DNA of 34,722 bases from Akkermansia muciniphila (GTDB lineage: Bacteria > Verrucomicrobiota > Verrucomicrobiia > Limisphaerales > UBA9464): NCBI GenBank assembly GCA_945883815.1, contig CAMCYJ010000031.1, forward strand, positions 1-34,722, given 5' to 3'. Positions 15,717 to 25,208 of the stretch are shown piece after piece. Under the pieces are notes generated by a model. The model worked only from the letters and a program-made list of their open reading frames with translations, was not told the DNA's origin and ran no database searches. Within the stretch, counting starts at the first letter, position 1. Every line of letters starts with the position of its first letter. The position numbers and the translations under genes are program-made.

Positions 15717-16829
15717 ATGATCCGAACGACCCGAGCGGCCATCGCCTCCGGCCAGGGCCAATTCAGCCTCGAGTCCATCGAGGTCGGCTCACCCCAGGGT
15801 GATGAGGTGCTGGTGGAGATCCGGGCTTCGGGCCTGTGCCATACCGATCACGCCTCGCTGGGGTGGAAGCGTCCGTTGGTCATGGGGCATGAGGGCGCCG
15901 GGGTGGTGCTCGAGGTCGGCCCGGAGGTGACCGGTGTTCGGCCCGGGGATCGAGTGGTGCTGAACTGGGTGATTCCGTGTGGCACTTGCCCGGCCTGCCA
16001 TCGCGGGTCGGCCGTCCACTGCCACAGCAGCCGGCCGGCCCATGTGATGGAGCCCTCCGCGGCCCACGCCCATGCGGCCGGGACCCAGCTTCGAGGTCTT
16101 CCGGTGGACCGGTCCTTCAATCTGGGCACCTTGTGCGGGTTGGCCTTGGTGCGTCAGGCGGCGGTCACCCGACTGGAGACGAACGTGTCCTTCGAGTCTG
16201 CCTGCATCGTCGGTTGTGGGGTGATGACGGGCTTTGGGTCCGCGGTGAATGTCGCGCGCGTGGCTCCGGGGAGCTCGGTGGCGGTCATTGGTTGCGGTGG
16301 GGTCGGGCTGAATGTCATCCAGGGAGCGCGTCATGCCGGGGCCTCGCGAATCATTGCCCTGGATCTCCAACCCGGGCCGTTGGAACGCGCGCGCCAATTC
16401 GGGGCGACCGAGGTGATCCAGGTGGATCCGGCCGATCGCGAACTCGATGCGGCGGCGGCCGAGGTGCGCCGGCGTTGCGGTGGAGCCGGTGCCGATTACG
16501 CCTTCGAGGCCACCTCGGTTCCGCGACTGGCCTTTGCGCCACTGAAACTCATCCGCGATGGAGGCATGGCCTTGCAGGTCAGCGGCATCAACGACCCGGT
16601 CACCGTTCCCATGCCGCTCTTCATGTGGGACAAAACCTACGTGACGCCGCTCTACGGTGGCTGCGTTCCAAGTCGCGATTTCCCGCGGATCTTCGAGTTG
16701 CATGCCTCTGGGCAATTGCTGCTCGATGAACTGGTCACCCGCACTTACCGACTCGACCAGTTGGCTGAAGCCTTCGACGACCTTCTGGCCGGACGCTTGG
16801 CCAAGGGTGTGATCACCTTCGGTGGTTAG
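15717..16829 (+). CDS. Zinc-dependent alcohol dehydrogenase, class I/III type
   Basis: Cytoplasmic NAD(P)-dependent medium-chain dehydrogenase of 370 residues that oxidises an alcohol. Catalytic zinc ligands are C41 (GLCHTDH), H58 with E59 (GHEGAG) and C167 (VGCGVMTGFGS). The structural zinc loop has C88, C91, C94 and C102. The Rossmann motif is GCGGVG (192-197), followed by D at the end of the second strand (IIALDLQ), favouring NAD. The sequence resembles S-(hydroxymethyl)glutathione dehydrogenase and NDMA- or mycothiol-dependent relatives; the substrate is not determined. ATG 15717 is chosen because upstream in-frame codons overlap the esterase gene. No ribosome-binding sequence is visible. 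Confidence 0.9.
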   Translation: MIRTTRAAIASGQGQFSLESIEVGSPQGDEVLVEIRASGLCHTDHASLGWKRPLVMGHEGAGVVLEVGPEVTGVRPGDRVVLNWVIPCGTCPACHRGSAVHCHSSRPAHVMEPSAAHAHAAGTQLRGLPVDRSFNLGTLCGLALVRQAAVTRLETNVSFESACIVGCGVMTGFGSAVNVARVAPGSSVAVIGCGGVGLNVIQGARHAGASRIIALDLQPGPLERARQFGATEVIQVDPADRELDAAAAEVRRRCGGAGADYAFEATSVPRLAFAPLKLIRDGGMALQVSGINDPVTVPMPLFMWDKTYVTPLYGGCVPSRDFPRIFELHASGQLLLDELVTRTYRLDQLAEAFDDLLAGRLAKGVITFGG

Positions 16830-16879
16830 CCAACGATGGACGTAGATCGGTCCGCCTGTGAGTCGGATGGTTGAGAAGC

Positions 16880-18355
16880 TCAGGCACCTTGGAGGATTTC
16901 CCTCACCACGTTGCCGTGGACATCGGTGAGTCGAAAATCGCGGCCCTGGAACCGGTAGGTGAGCCGCTCGTGGTGGATGCCCATTTGGTGCAGCAAGGTC
17001 GCCTGCAGATCGTGCACGTGCACCGGCTTGTGCACTGCGTTCATGCCCAAGTCATCGGTCTCACCGTAGGAAATCCCCGGACGCACACCGCCACCGGCCA
17101 TCCACGTGGTGAAGGCGTAGGGGTGATGGTCGCGACCCCAGCGTTTGCGGTCGTCGAGGTTGCCTTGGATGAACGGTGTTCGTCCGAACTCACCGCCCCA
17201 GACCACCAGGGTTTCATCGAGCAGGCCCCGTTGCTTGAGGTCGATGACCAAACCGGCGGACGGTTGGTCGGTATCGCGGCACTGGGTGTAGAGTTCGGTG
17301 GTGAGGCTGTTGTGTTGGTCCCAACCGGCATGCATGACCTGGACACACCGCACGCCCCGCTCGATGAGGCGTCGGGCCATGAGGCAGTTGTAGGCGAAGG
17401 TGCCGGGCTCCCGAACACTCGGGCCATACAAGGCCAGAACCGACTCCGGTTCCTTCGAGAGGTCGGCCAGTTCCGGCACGCTCGTCTGCATGCGGAAGGC
17501 CATTTCGTATTGGGCGATGCGGGTGGCGATCTCCGGGTCGCCATGCGCCTCGAACTTCAGGCGGTTCAACGCGCCCAGATCGTCGAGCATGGAACGGCGG
17601 GTCGCCGAGGGCAGGCCGGCCGGATTGCCGAGGTACAACACCGGTTCATTGCCGCCCCGGAATTTGACTCCCTGATAGCGGGAAGGCAGGAAGCCGGACC
17701 CCCAGTAGAAATCGTAGAATATCTGGCCGCAGCTGGTGCCCTTGCTCACCGAAGTCATCACGGCAAAGGCGGGCAGGTTTTCCGTTTCGCTACCCAGGCC
17801 GTAGGTGAGCCAAGCCCCGAGGGTCGGACGCCCGGGGATTTGCGCTCCGCTGAGCATGAGCGAGATGGCCGGGGCGTGGTTGACGGCGTCGGTGTGGAGG
17901 CTTTTGACGAAGCACAGTTCGTCGGCGATCCGGCCGGTGTGGGGCAGGAAATCACTCACCCAGGCGCCACTTTGCCCGTGCTGCCGGAAGGGCTCGACCG
18001 GCGCAAGCATCAGCTTGCCGTCGGCCTTGCCCGTCATGGTGCTGAAGCGCTTGCCGCCGATGTAGGAATCGGGCAGGGGCTGTCCATGGCGTTTGAGCAG
18101 CTCCGGCTTGTAGTCGAAGAGATCGACATGGGTGGGCGCGCCGTTTTGAAACAGATAAATGGCGTGCTTGGCCTTGGCCGGATGATGAGGCCGTGCCTGC
18201 GTCGGGAGCGTTGGACTCGGGTCGGCTGCCGAGGCCCGGCCCGATCCGAGCAGTTGGCTCAGAGCCGCAAGACCCAGCCCCGTGCCTGTGCGGCCGAGGA
18301 ATTGGCGGCGGGTTTCACGAAGCAGGAATTCGTGGTTGGGCATCAACGGGTTCAT
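16880..18355 (-). CDS. DUF1501 protein, Tat-exported (cassette A)
   Basis: A 491-residue protein of the DUF1501 family, related to the alkaline-phosphatase/sulfatase superfamily. It has a twin-arginine signal (RRQFLGRTGTGLGLAAL, R16-R17), implying export in folded state. Recognisable family segments are FQNGAPTHVDLFDYKPEL, CFVKSLHTDAVNHAPA, GRPTLGAWLTYGLGSETENLPAF, GWDQHNSL, VVWGGEFGRTPF and GRDHHPYAFTTWMAGGG; the D, H and E residues in these segments resemble metal-binding positions. Function is unknown. Start 18355 is chosen as it overlaps the stop of the upstream DUF1549/DUF1553 gene by four bases (ATGA on the minus strand); ATG 18343 is possible. Confidence 0.9.
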   Translation of the reverse strand: MNPLMPNHEFLLRETRRQFLGRTGTGLGLAALSQLLGSGRASAADPSPTLPTQARPHHPAKAKHAIYLFQNGAPTHVDLFDYKPELLKRHGQPLPDSYIGGKRFSTMTGKADGKLMLAPVEPFRQHGQSGAWVSDFLPHTGRIADELCFVKSLHTDAVNHAPAISLMLSGAQIPGRPTLGAWLTYGLGSETENLPAFAVMTSVSKGTSCGQIFYDFYWGSGFLPSRYQGVKFRGGNEPVLYLGNPAGLPSATRRSMLDDLGALNRLKFEAHGDPEIATRIAQYEMAFRMQTSVPELADLSKEPESVLALYGPSVREPGTFAYNCLMARRLIERGVRCVQVMHAGWDQHNSLTTELYTQCRDTDQPSAGLVIDLKQRGLLDETLVVWGGEFGRTPFIQGNLDDRKRWGRDHHPYAFTTWMAGGGVRPGISYGETDDLGMNAVHKPVHVHDLQATLLHQMGIHHERLTYRFQGRDFRLTDVHGNVVREILQGA

Positions 18356-20871
18356 TCCTTGGTCAGGGCTTCGTCGAGGTTCAGCACCGTGCTGCAGACG
18401 ACTGTCCAGGCGGCCAATTCCACGGGGTTCACGCTGGATGGGGGCGTCATTTCGCCGGTGCGGATCCATTGGGCCGCCAGTTCGGGTTGGAGGGTGTAAG
18501 AGGCCCGGTGGCGCTGGAGCCCGTCGAGGAGGATCCGGCTTTCGGCGGCGCTGGGGCGGCGGGACAGCACTTGGCGGAAGACGCGCACCAACCGCTCGGA
18601 GTCGCGCGTGTCGCTCATCAGGGCTTGCTGGGCCAGAATCCTCGCAGCTTCGACGTAGCCGGTGTCGTTGAGGGTCAGCAGGGCGTGCAGGGGGACATTG
18701 GTTCGCGGCGTCTTGACGGTGCAGGTCTGGCGGTTGGCCACATCGAAGAAGAGTGTCGGACCGATGATGCGCCTCCAGAACACGTACAGGCTGCGGCGGT
18801 AGAGCGCCTCGCCATGGTCTTGCGTGTAGCGCTTGTTGCCGAAGGTGGTTTCCTCCCATACGCCCGCGGGCTGGTAAGGGTTGACCGCGGCCCCGCCGAC
18901 GCGCTCGGTGAGCAGGCCCGCGGAGGCCAGGGTCATGTCGCGGATCATGGGTGAGGGCATCCGGAATCGCGGGCCTCGGGTCAGTCGGCGGTTTTCCGGA
19001 TCGCGTTCCCGGACCTCTGGCGAGGTTTGCGACGATTGCCGGTAGGTGCCGCTCAGCACGATGGAGCGGACGAGGGCTTTGACATCCCAGCCGGACTCGA
19101 TGAACTCGAGGGCCAACCCATCGAGCAACTCGGGGTGCGAAGGCCGTTCACCTTGGAGACCAAAGTCTTCGGAGGTCTTCACCAATCCGAGCCCGAAGAA
19201 TTGCTGCCACAACCGATTGACCGTGACCCGGGCGGGCAGGGGATTGGTCGGCGAAACGAGCCACCGTGCCAGTTCGAGTCGGTCAGGGCGCTGCACGCGA
19301 TGACCCGGCGTGAGATGGCCTGGCAGCGATGGCGGAACTTCAGGACCGAGGTTTTGGTAACTGCCACGCACCAATTGATGAGTCGGTCGCACCTTGGGCA
19401 GGTCTTCCATCACCATCACTTTCGGGATCTGGTTCTGGACATTGTCCCAGTGGATGCGCGAGGCGCGTTGGCGTTCCAGCACCGCCACGTACTGCGGGTC
19501 GAAATCCCGCCAGAGGTCGGCCATTTTCTGGAGTCGGCCGGCGTCCCGATCCTTCGCGGAAACTTTGAGTTGTTCGCGATGGGCCGCAGAAAAGTCTTGG
19601 GCCAGCGGTGTCTGGTCGAGTGTTTGGCCGGCCTCGGGCTGGAATCGCCGCCGCTCCAGGGCTTCCGTGTCGCGGATGAAGTGGGCTAGACCTTTCTCGG
19701 CATCGGCGACTCGGGCCTGGATTTCCCGATCGAGCACGGGCAACACGGGAGGCGTCCGGGGATTGCCGCCGCTGCCGTCGACGGAGGTCTGGTTGAAGAA
19801 CGCCATCAGTCCGAAGTAGTCCTTCTGAGTGTAGGGATCGAACTTGTGGTCGTGGCACCGGGTGCAGTTGAAGGTGGCTCCCAGCCAGACCGTGGCCACC
19901 GTCTCGGTTTGGTCGAAGAGGTAGTCGATGCGGTTCTCTTCTGCGATGCGGCCGCCTTCGCCATTGATGGCGTGATTGCGCAGGAAACCCGTGGCGAGAC
20001 GCTGTTCATCGGTGGCGCCCGGAAGCCGGTCGCCGGCGATTTGCCAGACGGTGAACTGGTCGAAAGGCAGGTTGCGATTGAAGGCGTCGACCACCCAGTC
20101 GCGCCACGGCCACATGGTGCGCTCGCCATCGCCTTGGTATCCGTTGGAATCGGCGTAGCGGGCGGCTTCCATCCATTCCCACGCCATCCGCTCGCCGTAT
20201 CGCGGGGAAGCCAGCAATCGATCCACTTGCCGCTCATAGGCCTGAGGTGACGGATCCGCCACGAAGCCGTCGATCTCGGACGGAGTCGGGGGCAGGCCGG
20301 TCAGGTCGAGGGTGAGTCGGCGGAGGAGGGTGGGTCGTGCGGCCTCGGGTGCGGGTTTTAGTCCGTCGCGTTCCAAGGAGTGCCTCACCCAGGCATCGAT
20401 TGCGTGGGAAGCTCCGCGGACGACGGGAACGGTCGCCCGCTGCAGTGGTTCGAACGCCCAGTGCTGTCCCCAAGGTGCTCCTTGTTCGATCCACTGGCGA
20501 AGGAGACGCACTTGTTCGGGCTGGAGTGCCTTGCCCGAATCGCGGGGCGGCATCACCTCGTCGGGATCATTGCTGTGGATCCGGCGCAGGATTTCGCTCT
20601 CTTCCGGATGCCCTGGTTTGATGGCGGTCTTACCGCTTTTTCCGGAACCACGGGCACCGGCGAGCATGTCCAGTCGCAGCCCCCCTTTTCGGGCCTTTTC
20701 GTCGGGACCGTGGCAGGCGAAGCAGTGGTCGGAGAGCAGCGGTAGGATTTCCCGCGAAAAGCCGATCGGAGTCTCAGGCCAGGCCGCCGCGTGAGCGGAA
20801 GTCAATGCAGTCACGACCATCATGCCAAGGGTCGTCCACACGCGAAGCACTCGTGACAAAGGGGTGAGCAT
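18352..20871 (-). CDS. Cytochrome-C-like/DUF1549/DUF1553 (PSD1-type) exported protein (cassette A)
   Basis: A 839-residue exported protein with a Sec signal peptide (LGMMVVTALTSAHAA). The Planctomycete cytochrome C domain comes first, with a CxxCH heme-type motif C50-F-A-C-H54, EILPLLSDHCFACHG and the MPPRDSGKAL region. DUF1549 follows (LTLDLTGLPPTPSEIDGF, WEWMEAARYADSNGYQGD, plus a second CxxCH in NCTRCHDHKFDPYTQ), then DUF1553 (VNRLWQQFFGLGLVKTSEDFG, GERPSHPELLDGLA and NVPLHALLTLNDTGYVEAA). No enzymatic activity is established for this architecture. It is the promoter-proximal gene of its pair, diverging from the similar gene at 21008. Confidence 0.9.
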   Translation of the reverse strand: MLTPLSRVLRVWTTLGMMVVTALTSAHAAAWPETPIGFSREILPLLSDHCFACHGPDEKARKGGLRLDMLAGARGSGKSGKTAIKPGHPEESEILRRIHSNDPDEVMPPRDSGKALQPEQVRLLRQWIEQGAPWGQHWAFEPLQRATVPVVRGASHAIDAWVRHSLERDGLKPAPEAARPTLLRRLTLDLTGLPPTPSEIDGFVADPSPQAYERQVDRLLASPRYGERMAWEWMEAARYADSNGYQGDGERTMWPWRDWVVDAFNRNLPFDQFTVWQIAGDRLPGATDEQRLATGFLRNHAINGEGGRIAEENRIDYLFDQTETVATVWLGATFNCTRCHDHKFDPYTQKDYFGLMAFFNQTSVDGSGGNPRTPPVLPVLDREIQARVADAEKGLAHFIRDTEALERRRFQPEAGQTLDQTPLAQDFSAAHREQLKVSAKDRDAGRLQKMADLWRDFDPQYVAVLERQRASRIHWDNVQNQIPKVMVMEDLPKVRPTHQLVRGSYQNLGPEVPPSLPGHLTPGHRVQRPDRLELARWLVSPTNPLPARVTVNRLWQQFFGLGLVKTSEDFGLQGERPSHPELLDGLALEFIESGWDVKALVRSIVLSGTYRQSSQTSPEVRERDPENRRLTRGPRFRMPSPMIRDMTLASAGLLTERVGGAAVNPYQPAGVWEETTFGNKRYTQDHGEALYRRSLYVFWRRIIGPTLFFDVANRQTCTVKTPRTNVPLHALLTLNDTGYVEAARILAQQALMSDTRDSERLVRVFRQVLSRRPSAAESRILLDGLQRHRASYTLQPELAAQWIRTGEMTPPSSVNPVELAAWTVVCSTVLNLDEALTKE

Positions 20872-20915
20872 CGGGATCGAGAAGGTAGGTTAGTCTTATC
20901 GCCAATGCCGGCAAT

Positions 20916-20927
20916 GCTGGAACCAGC
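20916..20927. promoter_or_regulatory. Inverted repeat between the divergent DUF1549/DUF1553 genes
   Basis: GCTGG-AA-CCAGC is a perfect palindrome in the 136-base gap between the two divergent cassettes; AATGCCGG and AATGCTGG are also directly repeated at 20904-20911 and 20913-20920. One site could serve both directions. I found no convincing -35/-10 pair for either gene; TATAAA at 21001-21006 is too close to the ATG at 21008 to drive that start. Confidence 0.3.
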
Positions 20928-21007
20928 CAAAACAAGGATTCATCGCAAGAACGACAGACGGAGCGACGTGGCTTGCGTGAGCCCGTCATTCGGGGTTGCA
21001 TATAAAG

Positions 21008-23701
21008 ATGTCCCCCGACTTGCACCGGTTGCCCACCCGCCACACTGGCGGCGTGACGGGTGTGGGGATTTGGGTGGCCGGTTTGTGGTGGCTGGTGGGT
21101 TCGATATTGGCGGCTGGATCGGCCGCTCCAAAGCTCCCGTCACGGCCTGTCTTCGAGCGCGATATCCGCCCCATCTTCAAGGCCCATTGTTTTCACTGCC
21201 ACGGCGAGGAGGAAAAACCCAAGGGCGGGGTGGACTTGAGGCAACGGCAATTGCTGCTGAAAGCTTCTGAATCCGGCCTAGTGCTGGTGCCAGGGAAGCC
21301 GGGCAAAAGTCATCTCCTGTCGGTGGTGAAATCCGGTGAAATGCCCAAAGGCGGCAAGCCATTGGCGCCTGAGCAGGTGGCGCTCATCGAACGGTGGATC
21401 GCGCAAGGCGCTCCGACCTTGCGACCCGAACCGGTGGAGGTGCCCCGATGGGTCATCACCGAAGAGGAGCGTCAGTTTTGGGCGTTCCAGCCGGTGGGGT
21501 GTCCGGAGCCTCCCCAGGTCCGATTCGACAAGACGGTGCGGACTCCCATCGATGCGTTCTTGAAGGTGCGACTGGAGAAGGAGCGCCTGGGCTTTGCCAA
21601 GCCCGCGAAACCGGAGCAGTTGATCCGCCGGTTGACCCTCGACCTGACTGGTCTTCCGCCCACGCCGGAGGAGGTCGATGCCTTCGTGGCGGACCCTTCC
21701 GATGCCGCCTACGAGCGCTGGGTGGACCGGCTCTTGGATTCGCCGGCGTATGGCGAGCGTTGGGGGCGTCACTGGCTCGATGTGGCGGGATATGCCGACT
21801 CCAATGGGGGAGTGGAGGCCGATTCCGAGCGTCCGTGGGCCTGGCGATACCGCGACTACGTGATCCGGTCCTTCAACGAGGATCGCCCTTTCGATGAGTT
21901 CATCACCGAGCAATTGGCTGGCGACGAACTCCTGCCGGCCGTTTCCACCGATTTGGCCGGCCGCGATTTGGATCGTCTGGTGGCCACGGGTTTCTTGCGT
22001 ATGGCCCCCGATCCCACGGGCGACGGTCCGCCGGAGCCGGAGTTGGCGCGCAATCAGGTCATCGCCGACACCCTCCAGATCGTTTCTTCGTCGCTGCTCG
22101 GCATTACGGTTCACTGCGCCCAATGCCACGACCATCGCTACGATCCCATCCCTCAGGCCGATTACTACCGATTGCGGGCTGTGTTTGAGCCGGCCTTCGA
22201 CTGGAAGCGGTGGAAGAATCCCGCTCAACGGTTGGTTTCGCTCATGCCTTCGGTGGATCGATCCCTGGCCGATTGCGTCGAACAGGCGGCCAAGGTCCAC
22301 GACGCCGAGGCCACCCGTTTGCACGATGAACTCATCGAGAAATTCGTGCAGAAGCAATTGCTGCAGGTTCCGGAGTCCCGTCGCGAAGCGGTGATCGGTG
22401 CGCGACGGACACCGGCGGCCAAGCGCAGCCCCGAACAGCTCCAACTGCTCCGGGAGTTTCCCATGTTCCAGGACCACATCATCCTGGGCGAGATCGATCG
22501 GGAAGGAGCCAACAAGGTGGATGAAATCCGCAAGCGGGCCACAGCTGATCGGGCCTTGAAGCCGTCGGATCCCATGGTGCAAGCCCTGGTCGAGGCTCCG
22601 GCCGAAGCGGTGACCACGGTGCGATTCCATCGGGGCGATCCCCAACAACCGCGCGAGGCACTCAAGCCGGGGTTGTTGTCGGTCATGGGCCTCGGTGGAT
22701 TGGACACCGAGATCCCGGAATCCATTCCAGGCCGTCGCACCAGCGGTCGTCGCCTCGAACTGGCCCGCCGACTCACGGATCGAAACAATCCACTCACCGC
22801 TCGAGTCTGGGTCAACCGACTGTGGCATGAGCATTTTGGAATGGGCTTGGTCGCCACACCCGGAGACTTCGGGGCCCTGGGCGAACGCCCGAGTCATCCC
22901 GAACTCTTGGATTGGTTGGCCGCCGAGTTCATGGATCACGGCTGGAAAAACAAACGCCTCCACCGGTTGATCGTGACTAGTGCCGCCTACCGACAAGGCA
23001 CCGTGAACGCGGCCGCACAGAAGAAGGACCCCGACAATCGCCTGTTGGGTCGATTCCGCCTCCGACGTCTGGATGCCGAAAGTCTCCGCGATAGTCTTTT
23101 GGCGGTGAGCGGCCGTTTGGATGCCACCCGCTTCGGGCCTCCTGTGCCTATCGCCGTCAATGCCCAAGGACAATTCGTGGTGGGTCGACAGAAGCGCGAC
23201 GGCAATGGCGATGCGGTGGGAGTGGAGACCGGCGGGACCGCTGACTTCCGACGCAGCGTCTATGTCACCGTGCGCCGCACCATGCCGGTCGGGGTGCTCG
23301 AGACCTTCGATGCCCCGGTGGTCAATCCCAACTGCGAAGCCCGCCCGGTTTCCACGGCGGCTCCCCAATCGCTGATGTTCCTCAATGACGGATTCGTGCT
23401 CGATCGCGCATTGGATTTGGCGCAACGCCTGCGACGGGAAGCCCCGGGCGATGAGCCGGCCCAACTGGCCCGGTTGTGGCGTCTGCTCTTCCTTCAATCA
23501 CCCACGGCCACCGACGTGGACCGTTCGCGGCGTTTCCTCAAGGAACTCCAGGCGTCCTTGCCGCCGGCCGAATCCAAACCCGCTGCCAAACCCTCAGCCG
23601 CTGCGACGCCCGAAACGCCGGCGGTAACCCCCGAAGAACGGGCTCTGGCTGCGTTGTGCCAGGTGCTCATGGGTTCCAACCGATTCCTCTACCTCGACTG
23701 A
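21008..23701 (+). CDS. Cytochrome-C-like/DUF1549/DUF1553 (PSD1-type) exported protein (cassette B)
   Basis: Exported protein of 897 residues with the same domain order as the cassette A gene. A hydrophobic stretch (GIWVAGLWWLVGSILAAGSA) serves as signal sequence. The heme-type motif is C61-F-H-C-H65 in RPIFKAHCFHCHG. DUF1549 has LTLDLTGLPPTPEEVDAF and WLDVAGYADSNGG, with a second CxxCH in VHCAQCHDHRYDPIPQ. DUF1553 has VNRLWHEHFGMGLVATPGDFG and GERPSHPELLDWLAAEF. A proline- and alanine-rich stretch (PAAKPSAAATPETPAV) precedes the C-terminus. ATG 21008 is used; GTG 21053 would give a shorter signal peptide and cannot be excluded. The DUF1501 partner follows after three bases. Confidence 0.9.
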   Translation: MSPDLHRLPTRHTGGVTGVGIWVAGLWWLVGSILAAGSAAPKLPSRPVFERDIRPIFKAHCFHCHGEEEKPKGGVDLRQRQLLLKASESGLVLVPGKPGKSHLLSVVKSGEMPKGGKPLAPEQVALIERWIAQGAPTLRPEPVEVPRWVITEEERQFWAFQPVGCPEPPQVRFDKTVRTPIDAFLKVRLEKERLGFAKPAKPEQLIRRLTLDLTGLPPTPEEVDAFVADPSDAAYERWVDRLLDSPAYGERWGRHWLDVAGYADSNGGVEADSERPWAWRYRDYVIRSFNEDRPFDEFITEQLAGDELLPAVSTDLAGRDLDRLVATGFLRMAPDPTGDGPPEPELARNQVIADTLQIVSSSLLGITVHCAQCHDHRYDPIPQADYYRLRAVFEPAFDWKRWKNPAQRLVSLMPSVDRSLADCVEQAAKVHDAEATRLHDELIEKFVQKQLLQVPESRREAVIGARRTPAAKRSPEQLQLLREFPMFQDHIILGEIDREGANKVDEIRKRATADRALKPSDPMVQALVEAPAEAVTTVRFHRGDPQQPREALKPGLLSVMGLGGLDTEIPESIPGRRTSGRRLELARRLTDRNNPLTARVWVNRLWHEHFGMGLVATPGDFGALGERPSHPELLDWLAAEFMDHGWKNKRLHRLIVTSAAYRQGTVNAAAQKKDPDNRLLGRFRLRRLDAESLRDSLLAVSGRLDATRFGPPVPIAVNAQGQFVVGRQKRDGNGDAVGVETGGTADFRRSVYVTVRRTMPVGVLETFDAPVVNPNCEARPVSTAAPQSLMFLNDGFVLDRALDLAQRLRREAPGDEPAQLARLWRLLFLQSPTATDVDRSRRFLKELQASLPPAESKPAAKPSAAATPETPAVTPEERALAALCQVLMGSNRFLYLD

Positions 23702-23704
23702 GCC

Positions 23705-25177
23705 ATGGATCGCCCTTCCAACATGTCGTCTCCGTCCGGCTTCTGCTCCCGTCGCCACTTCTTGCAGGCAGGCAGCGCCTTCGGTCTGGGTTCCACCGCC
23801 TTGTCATGGCTCCTCCAGCAGGAGGGCCTTTTGGCGGCTCCGGCTCGACCGGAGTTGGAACAGCGCACGTATGATCTGAAACCGAAGGCGGGCCATCATC
23901 CGGCCAGCGCCCGGGCCATGATTTCCATCTTGATGATCGGGGGCCCGAGCCAGATGGACCTCTTCGATCCGAAGCCCCTGCTGAACGAATGGGCCGGTAA
24001 ACCCTTTCCGGGCGAGTTGAAGTTCGACAATGCCGGACAGGCCAGTTCGAAGGTCATGCCGGGGTTGTGGGAGTTTCGCAAACACGGTCAGTCCGGCACG
24101 GAGTTGTCGTCGCTCCTGCCTCATCTGGCGGGCGTGGTGGACGAGTTGTGCGTGATCCGATCCATGCGGACTGCCGTGAACAACCATGGCCAATCGCTGT
24201 ATGCGCTGACCAATGGCCGCATCACCGCCGGGGCGCCCACCCTGGGCAGTTGGTTGTCTTACGGGCTCGGGACCCCCAGCCAGGAGTTGCCCGCATTCCT
24301 CACACTGACCCATCCCTCGGGCCTGCCACTGCTCGCCGAGGCCAATTGGTCCAACGGTTGGTTGCCGTCGATTTTCCAAGGAACGGTGGTTCGCCCCACG
24401 GAGCCCCGATTGCTCAACCTCGACCCGGCTCCGCACCTCCGCGGGGTTCCCCAAGAACGTCAATTGGAACTGCTGGGCGAACTCAACCGCGCCCATCGCG
24501 CCGAGCATCCGGGAGAGCAGGACTTGGATGCCCGCATCGCCAGTTATCAATTAGCGGCCCGAATGCAGACGGCGGCCAAAGAGGCCATGGACATTCGGTC
24601 TGAGTCGGAGGCCACACGGCGCTTGTATGGCATTGATCAGGAACGGACCCGCGACTACGGCACCCGGTGCCTCATCGCCCGTCGTCTGGTCGAGCGCGGC
24701 GTGCGCTTCGTGCAAGTGGTCAACAATGGTCAGAGCTGGGACCAGCACAGCAACCTCTACACGGCCTTGCCTGACTTGTGCGCCAAGACCGATCAACCCG
24801 TCGCCGCTCTCATTCAAGACCTCAAGGCGCTGGGGTTGCTCGATTCCACCCTGGTACACTGGGGCGGGGAAATGGGGCGGTTGCCGGTGATCCAGAATGA
24901 TGGTCCCAAAGAGAAGGTCGGTCGCGACCACAACACCTACGGCTTCACGCATTGGCTGGCCGGCGGCGGCGTTCGGGGCGGCATGACTTACGGCGAGACC
25001 GACGAATGGGGCCACCACGCCGTGAAGGACATCGTCACTCACCACGATCTCCACGCGACCCTCCTGCACCTCTTCGGTTTGGATCACACCCGACTGGTGT
25101 ATCGCAGGGCCGGCCGCGAGCTGAGCCTCACCGATAGCAAGCCCGCCCGGGTGATCCGGGACATCCTCAATTCCTGA
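23705..25177 (+). CDS. DUF1501 protein, Tat-exported (cassette B)
   Basis: A 490-residue DUF1501 protein with a twin-arginine signal (SRRHFLQAGSAFGLGSTAL, R16-R17), at the same position as in the cassette A homologue. Shared segments are LMIGGPSQMDLFDPKPLL, RSMRTAVNNHGQS, GAPTLGSWLSYGLGT, SWDQHSNLY, VHWGGEMGRLPV and GRDHNTYGFTHWLAGGG. The protein is clearly homologous to, but well diverged from, the cassette A member, so the duplication is not recent or the two were acquired separately. It starts three bases after the stop of its DUF1549/DUF1553 partner and ends 31 bases before the convergent zwf stop. Function unknown. Confidence 0.9.
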   Translation: MDRPSNMSSPSGFCSRRHFLQAGSAFGLGSTALSWLLQQEGLLAAPARPELEQRTYDLKPKAGHHPASARAMISILMIGGPSQMDLFDPKPLLNEWAGKPFPGELKFDNAGQASSKVMPGLWEFRKHGQSGTELSSLLPHLAGVVDELCVIRSMRTAVNNHGQSLYALTNGRITAGAPTLGSWLSYGLGTPSQELPAFLTLTHPSGLPLLAEANWSNGWLPSIFQGTVVRPTEPRLLNLDPAPHLRGVPQERQLELLGELNRAHRAEHPGEQDLDARIASYQLAARMQTAAKEAMDIRSESEATRRLYGIDQERTRDYGTRCLIARRLVERGVRFVQVVNNGQSWDQHSNLYTALPDLCAKTDQPVAALIQDLKALGLLDSTLVHWGGEMGRLPVIQNDGPKEKVGRDHNTYGFTHWLAGGGVRGGMTYGETDEWGHHAVKDIVTHHDLHATLLHLFGLDHTRLVYRRAGRELSLTDSKPARVIRDILNS

Positions 25178-25208
25178 GGTTGAAAGTAGGGGAGTCGGGA
25201 CAGCCTTC

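Noticed and set aside
16871-18499. A 542-codon open frame on the plus strand across the DUF1501-A gene
   Set aside because: It is antisense to a gene with clear family motifs and a Tat signal; its product is low in recognisable structure and reflects GC-rich codon use.
20973-21006. TTGCGT with TATAAA as a promoter for the cassette B gene
   Set aside because: The spacing is 22 bases and the -10 box would end one base before the ATG, so it cannot drive that start.
21278-23497. A 739-codon open frame on the minus strand inside the DUF1549/DUF1553 cassette B gene
   Set aside because: Mirror frame of a clearly coding sequence; rich in His, Gln and Arg with no motif.
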